From Adiantum capillus-veneris (Eukaryota > Streptophyta > Polypodiopsida > Polypodiales > Pteridaceae), in contig CM043944.1 in assembly GCA_014529385.2 (NCBI GenBank), positions 92,911,476 to 92,975,475 on the forward strand: 64,000 nucleotides of DNA, in the 5' to 3' direction. Position numbers and translations under genes: made by a program. Positions within the stretch are counted from its first letter, which is position 1; each line of letters opens with the position of its first letter. The notes under the pieces are model-generated. The model saw nothing but the letters and a program-made list of their open reading frames with translations. It did no database searches and was not told the origin of the DNA. Below are positions 58,976 through 64,000 of this stretch, piece after piece.

Positions 58976-59416
58976 TTATGTGATGTATCTATAGTGGTTT
59001 TGACTATTACACAATGGGGAATGTTCTTCCAAGCCCACAATCATGGAAAGATAGAAGGGATGGAATAGATAAACCTTGATTGGATTTGATTTTTTCATAA
59101 TGTACCCTATCCGAGACCCTACCTTGTTTGCTCGATTTAGGGCTCGCTCGAAAAATCTCGCTCGGGGTTTGGGATTCCTATTCAGATTGTTGTCCTGCTT
59201 CACCTTCCGAAGGTGCAACATGTCCACATTAGGCGGGCTTGGTCCCTCTCTCTTGTTGTGAGTGACAATAAGCAGATCATTAATGTTAATGATGAAGGCA
59301 AGTCTATCATCCTCCAAAAGGTGAGGGACACGAAACTGAGTTACTAGGGGTGTCTCCCGATCAAAGTGCCCCAGGTATTCTTGAGAACAATGCCGATGCC
59401 CAACATTACCAATCAC
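58976..59416 (-). pseudogene. Unrecognised coding remnant
   Basis: One open frame of 146 codons. The first 55 residues look protein-like (LVTQFRVPHLLEDDRLAFI, then ININDLLIVTH), whereas the rest is basic and less convincing. I do not recognise it. It may belong with the remnant at 59662-60366, which lies upstream in the same direction. Confidence 0.3.
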
Positions 59417-59661
59417 TTAACCACACCCAGTAAATTGTAGTGAAGATTGACACCATGAGACAAAAAATATATCTTATGTTCAAAATACACAAAAAGCACA
59501 TGGACTTAAAGTTTCAATGTGTGCGAGTTTTAGGGGCGTCTTGATTAGTACTTTTCTTTGGATCTGGATGATGCACTCCTTTCTCTATCTGTCACTTGCA
59601 TTTATTCCTCAGGGTTTCTACAATTACTAGTAATGTCTCCACATCCTTTGCGTCCTCCAAT

Positions 59662-60366
59662 TTATCCTCTGGGATCACAATATGGTTTAGTGGAAAAAAA
59701 CCAAAATTTGCTCAAGCAAAAATGAAACACTACATATATGCACTTCATTACCTTCTTGATTGTCGATTGAGAGCTTGCTGGAGTCATGTCCAATGGTTTC
59801 CTTGCCATGGTCTCAACCATGAAGGGTTCAGGTTTGGGGTCCTCCACTTTATCCCTAATTTTTACAACAGCCTTGCCATGCTGAAAACCCTCAGATAGCT
59901 CTATGTTGTTCTCGTCAAGTTCAGACATTTCTATATTGTTCTTGTCAAGTTCAAGCAGACGAGAGCTTTTGTCAGCATTGGTTTTTGTGAAGAAAAAAAT
60001 CATGATAAGGGACTTATGATCTCATTGACAAGTGGATTTAAGCGGAGTATAGTGAATCCATCCTCCGACTCTGTGTACCCAATTCCAAGTGCCGAGAAAT
60101 TTTTGGAATCTTTATTGTGCACAATGGGTGAGTGCACTCTGCCATAGTGCCACATAGAATTGAAAGCAAAATGGGTGATATTTGTGTTGACATTCCAGCG
60201 AGAAGACCCTTGCCATGTGGTTAGCTGAGAGGGGTTTCCCACATGCAACATAGTCACCCCCAACATACATAAACGGTTTCAAAACAGAGGCTTTAGTCGG
60301 TGGTGAAGGGACAATGATGCCTCTACCCTTTTCCAGGATATATTGGATGGGTGTATCCATAAATGC
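59662..60366 (-). pseudogene. Cys/His-rich coding remnant
   Basis: One minus-strand frame with two stops, from about 60366 to 59662. It contains IQYILEKGRGIIVPSPPTKA, then ACGKPLSANHMARVFSLEC and HKYHPFCF, a spacing of C, C-x-H-x-x-H-x-x-C that looks like a zinc-binding finger. Near 59900-59960 the unit ELD-x-NNIE-x-S is repeated twice. Function unknown. Confidence 0.35.
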
Positions 60367-60539
60367 TCTTCGAGACGTTAGGCTTCTAATTCAAATGCCA
60401 AAGCCATATTCCTTTGCTGCCAATCATAGCATAAACAACAACAAAGAGTAAGATCATTTCATGCTTGGATGGACTTAAATGCATGAGCTTGACTACTTCT
60501 ATTCAACTTCTTCTAAAGAATTGAAATCAAATTAAAAAA

Positions 60540-62150
60540 TCCTTGACAAATCTTATCAAAACACTTTCTAGGCATTTCTTAATGCTTTCTAACAACTTGT
60601 TTAGCACTTTTTAACCACCTATTGAGCACCATTGGGAACTTCAGAGCACTTTCTAACCACCTGGTTAGCACTTTCTAAGCACCTAGTAACCACTTTCTTG
60701 GCAACATAAAGCATTTCAAATCACTTTTCAACAACCTATTTAGCGACATTGAGCACTTCAAATCACTTTCTAACCACCTATTGAGCTTTCTAGGCATTTC
60801 TTAGCACTTTCTAACAACTTGTTTAGCACTTTTAGCCACCTATTGAGCACTTCAGAGCACTTTCTAACCACCTAATCACCACTTTCTAAGCACCTAGTAA
60901 CCCACTTTCTTGGAAACATAAAGCATTTCAAATCATTTTCTAACAACCTATTTAGCAACCTTGAGCACTTCAAAGCACTTTCTTACCACCAAGTCACCAC
61001 TTTGTATTCCTTGTGAGTAGAGAAAGTGCTTCAAATTGTAGATTGGTTCCTTAAAAGAACTTTGAAGTACTGTCTAAGCACCATTTAGCATTATGGAGCA
61101 CTTCAAAGCAGTCTCTTCACTCAATCCTTACCACTTGGTCTAAACTTCATAACCACCTAGTAAGCAATCAGGAGCTATGTCAAAGTACTTCAAAGGACCC
61201 TTTCAATACTTTCTCACCACTTTTTGACAACCTATTAAGCCCTTTCAAGTATATTGTAGGCACCATTGAGCTCTTCTAAGCACTTTCAAAGCACATGGTT
61301 ACCACTTTCTTGGTACCAAAAAGCATTTCAAATTACTTTCTAACCACCTATTGATCAATAGTAAGCACTTCAAAGAACTTTCTTACCACCTAGTCACCAT
61401 TTGTACTGCTTGTGAGCAGTTAAAGTGTTCAGATTGCAGATTGGTTCCTTGAAAGCACTTTGAAGTACTTTCTAAGCACCAATCAGTATTATGGAGCACT
61501 TTCTAACCACTTGGTTACCACTTTCTTTGCACCATAAAGCATTTCAAATCACTTTTTGACCACTATTAAGCAACATTGAGTACTTTAAAGCACTTTCTTA
61601 CCACCTAGTCACCACTATGTGCTCCTTCTGAGGAGTTTAAGTGCTTCATAGTGCTAATTACTTCCTTGAAAGCACTTTGAAGTACTTTCTTAGCACCATT
61701 CATCATTGTGGAGCACTTCAAAGTAGTCTCTTCACTCAATCCTCACCACTTGGTCAAAACTTCATAACCACCTAGTAAGCAATATAGAGCTATATCAAAG
61801 CACTTCAAAGTACTTTGAAGGACCCATTCAACACTTTGAAACACTTTCTTACCACCTATCAAGCATTTGCAAGCATATTGTAGGCACCATTGAGCACTTC
61901 AAAGCACTTTTAGGTTCTTTTAAGGCATTTGTAAGCACTTTCTAGGCACCAGTGAGCACTATGAATCTTTTTCTAATCACTTGGTCAGCGCTCTGTAGTC
62001 CAAGTAAGCAGTTTAATTAGACCTATCTCAAATCACTTCATAACATGAAGCACTTCTAGTGTGAAGTATAATCACTTGGTCAAGCAAATTCTACTTATCT
62101 ATTGAGCAATTTGAATTTATCACAAAGCACTTTTAGGCACTTTTAGCAAG
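60540..62150. repeat. Degenerate minisatellite, CACTTTCTAACCACCTA words, with higher-order units
   Basis: About 1.6 kb made of interleaved words GCACTTTCTAACCACCTA, GAGCACTTCAAAGCACTTT and AAGCATTTCAAATCACTTT with variable spacing. A longer pattern opening TACCACCTAGTCACCA starts at about 60985, 61386 and 61600. The section from GGAGCACTTCAAAG-AGTCTCTTCACTCAATCC at about 61096 recurs at about 61711, a distance near 615. It has no coding frame of note. Confidence 0.9.
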
Positions 62151-62159
62151 AAGCTAACC

Positions 62160-62810
62160 TGCAAGGAGTCTAAATCTTCTTTAAGCCGCCCTGAATCAAT
62201 AGTGGCACCTGCATTGGACAACATCTTGGTGATAGCTGTGACCTCTACCTCTTTGCGGTCTACCTCCCGTGGATCTAAATCGGGTGAGGTCTTAGCACCT
62301 CCAGCTCCTTGTTTAGTTGGTCCAATTCCCTGTAAGGAAAAAAATGCCCTTCATTTCTAAGCCACAGGTCTCTCTTTTCCTGTAACTACACTTTCACCTC
62401 GCCCAACAACCTTTTTTGCTCATTTTCCTGGCCACTAAGTCCTTCCGCCATGCTAAGCACCAATTGAATATACATTGGCGTCTGTACTTCCTGAAATGGC
62501 TGCAACTTGGTTGCCGACATTATCGATATTGATGACAAGGCACCGTCATAGATAGATGCTTCTTTTTGAATGACACCGGTGAAGCCATAATCGATGTGTA
62601 ACTTGTCGATCTTTCGCTCCAAACCCCCTTTTTGCATCTTGCAGTTTTCAAGGATACTACCACCAAACCTTGCCCATGCAATCCAATGTCCAGTCGGATC
62701 ACTGCTGCTAGACACCTCTCATACACAAAACCCCGTGCAAATTTTGCTAGCAGCTCACCATTGGATGGGGTTGTTGCGCTTGATATACCTTCTGGTACAA
62801 AAGCCATCAC
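62160..62810 (-). pseudogene. Unrecognised gene remnant, downstream exons
   Basis: Minus-strand frames with good amino-acid composition lie in the order FVPEGISSATTPSNGELLAK, GFVYERCLAAVIRLD, then in a second frame HWIAWARFGGSILENCK, IDKLHIDYGFTGVIQKEAS, and LSMAEGLSGQENEQKRLLGE. A possible exon at about 62163-62329 has the acceptor TTTCCTTACAG and a CAG|GTTAGC donor. It codes ELDQLNKELEVLR and, after a frame change, EVTAITKMLSNAGATIDSG and LKEDLDSLQ, suggesting a coiled coil. Two stops lie between this part and the exon at 62884. I do not recognise the family. Confidence 0.45.
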
Positions 62811-62883
62811 TCGTCAACGAACTCATCCCTCACATGGTTGAGAAATAGCTTTGTTCTTTTCTTGTGCAAGCACTTGAAGCCAC

Positions 62884-63304
62884 TCAGCCATCCTCATAAG
62901 GGATATCTTTATCTGTGAGCTCTTTAGGCAGCTTCCCCTCTAAGTTGAGCTTGTACTCCTTATGCAGTTCCTCGATCGAGAAGCAAAATTTTGATAGCTG
63001 CAGGTACACCAATGCTGCAAGCACCAAAAGACAGAGCTTTTTGAAATCCTAGCTTTGCAAACACTGAAGCAATTGAAAAACAATGTAAAACATACACATG
63101 CATACCTTTTGATGACTTTGTTAACACCTTCGAGTTGGATACAGCACATTCCAAAGTGCCAGGCACAACCTTTACCTCCATGTTTGATGGACTTCTTCGC
63201 GTTGCGAGATCATTGGTTGGAGGGGTTTGATCTTGAAGTTCAGGTTCAGACATTGTGCCCTTCCTGGTCTTGTGCCTTGGTAAACCGCGTGCAGGTGACT
63301 TCAT
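62884..63304 (-). CDS. Small spliced gene (two exons, 109 codons) or 5' part of a larger gene
   Basis: Exon 1 is 63304-63106, from an ATG with a Lys/Arg-rich start (MKSPARGLPRHKTRKG) to the donor AAAAG|GTATGC. Exon 2 is 63014-62884, after the acceptor GGTGCTTGCAG. The join is in phase 1 and gives KVLTKSSKALVYLQLSKF, then SIEELHKEYKLNLEGKLPK and DIPYEDG before TGA. The phase match and consensus splice sites argue for a real gene. Directly after the stop, another frame reads RMAEWLQVLAQEKNKAISQP. The stop may therefore be a frameshift, and the gene may once have continued into 62160-62810. No known domain is seen. Confidence 0.5.
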
Positions 63305-63456
63305 CTTGCAACCTACAACTTGGTTGTATAGTAAAGAGGATGAGCTTATGAGCACACAGAGAAAGAATAATGGCTACAACTCCAAGTGCTACAGTATGAT
63401 GCATGCAAAGCTTGACTTTGGTAAAGCAGACATGCAAAATGGAACATGCAGACATG

Positions 63457-63800
63457 TAAGCCTCAACAGTTCAAAACTGTTTATGAGCATGGCTGGCGAT
63501 CTCTGTTTGCAAAAAGGATGCATGCCTTATGAGCACAAGGAGAAAGACTAATGCATGCATACAGCTCCAAGTGCTTCAATATTCATGATGCATGCAAAGC
63601 TTCACTTGAAAAGCAGAAGGAAAAACGACACATGTAGACATGGAAACCTCAACAGTTCAAAATGGTAGTAGGGTTTACCTTGTCAGTCCGACAGAGCAAA
63701 GGCGCGAGTGAATGAGATGTTTGCAAACCTCAACAGTTCAAAATAGCAGTAAGGTTTACCTTCTCAGTCCGGAAAAGCAAAGGCGAGAGTGAATGATACG
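63457..63800. repeat. Tandem repeats with CCTCAACAGTTCAAAA
   Basis: The word occurs at about 63460, 63647 and 63728. The last two belong to 81-bp units that also share GGTTTACCTT and AGCAAAGGCG. Confidence 0.8.
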
Positions 63801-64000
63801 AGTATTTGAGTTTAGAGGCTTAGGGGGATTCACCTGGCACGCGGAAAGGATCTGTCAAAATCTGACGTCGATGTGACCAGTCACATCAGGCATACCTTGA
63901 AATGATGATTGAGCCACCCCTCCCTACAATCAATGGCCCCTTCCAACTACTAAGGCCATTAACATTTTAGAATTCCCCTTTTCTTTTTTGAATTTATCAA

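Noticed and set aside
60540-62150. CRISPR-like array of CACTT repeats
   Set aside because: Spacing and repeats are irregular, no constant repeat/spacer length exists, and the context is a plant nuclear genome.

Overview
The window is nuclear DNA from a land plant and consists almost entirely of LTR retrotransposons nested in one another. The plant assignment rests on Ty1/copia and chromodomain Ty3/gypsy elements primed by initiator tRNA-Met, and on degraded pieces of two plant nuclear genes: an Lhcb light-harvesting chlorophyll protein and a STRUBBELIG-family receptor. I cannot name the species. The very long elements and the style of decay would suit a fern, lycophyte or gymnosperm, but that is inference. 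No intact autonomous gene was found. Every retroelement reading frame has stops, frameshifts or deletions.

Layout. 1-2927: downstream part of a copia element (integrase, RT, RNase H) and its LTR. 2928-4771 plus 22206-23336: a second copia copy that shares this LTR, lacks primer site, gag and protease, and is split inside its RT catalytic motif by a 17.4-kb gypsy element (G1, 4772-22200, coding on the minus strand). 23772-28959: a short-LTR, internally deleted chromovirus-like element (D, minus). 29310-47024: a chromovirus (A, minus) with a perfect 5-bp target duplication. It is split in gag by a related chromovirus (B, 35720-44619, minus). About 47780-49600: 5' end of a plus-strand relative (C). 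49650-51750: a decayed minus-strand relative of D (E), carrying a 236-bp terminal-inverted-repeat insertion with an 8-bp target duplication. 54010-55437: Lhcb and STRUBBELIG-family gene fragments side by side. 58976-60366: decayed coding remnants. 60540-62150: a degenerate minisatellite of CACTT/CCACCTA words with a higher-order pattern. 62160-63304: an unrecognised spliced gene or gene fragment.

The most unusual object is G1. In its own 5'-3' order it has a 920-bp LTR, a primer site of the tRNA-Asp type, a 1.8-kb leader, gag, aspartic protease, RT, RNase H and integrase. A second retropepsin-like domain is fused behind the integrase. Then come a small ORF, a 2.2-kb spacer, and a roughly 1,180-codon ORF with an acidic, proline-rich and coiled-coil make-up in the position where other elements carry an env-like gene. 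A 22-bp palindrome centred on ATCGCGAT recurs at about 285-bp steps in both noncoding blocks of G1, and its right half lies in both LTRs, while the sequence between copies has drifted.

Relative ages follow from nesting. The copia copies came before G1, whose LTRs differ by several percent by eye. A came before B, and both have LTR pairs that are about 1% apart. Most premature stops whose ancestral codon can be read from a paralogue are CAG to TAG or CGA to TGA, as expected if cytosine methylation and deamination dominated the decay.
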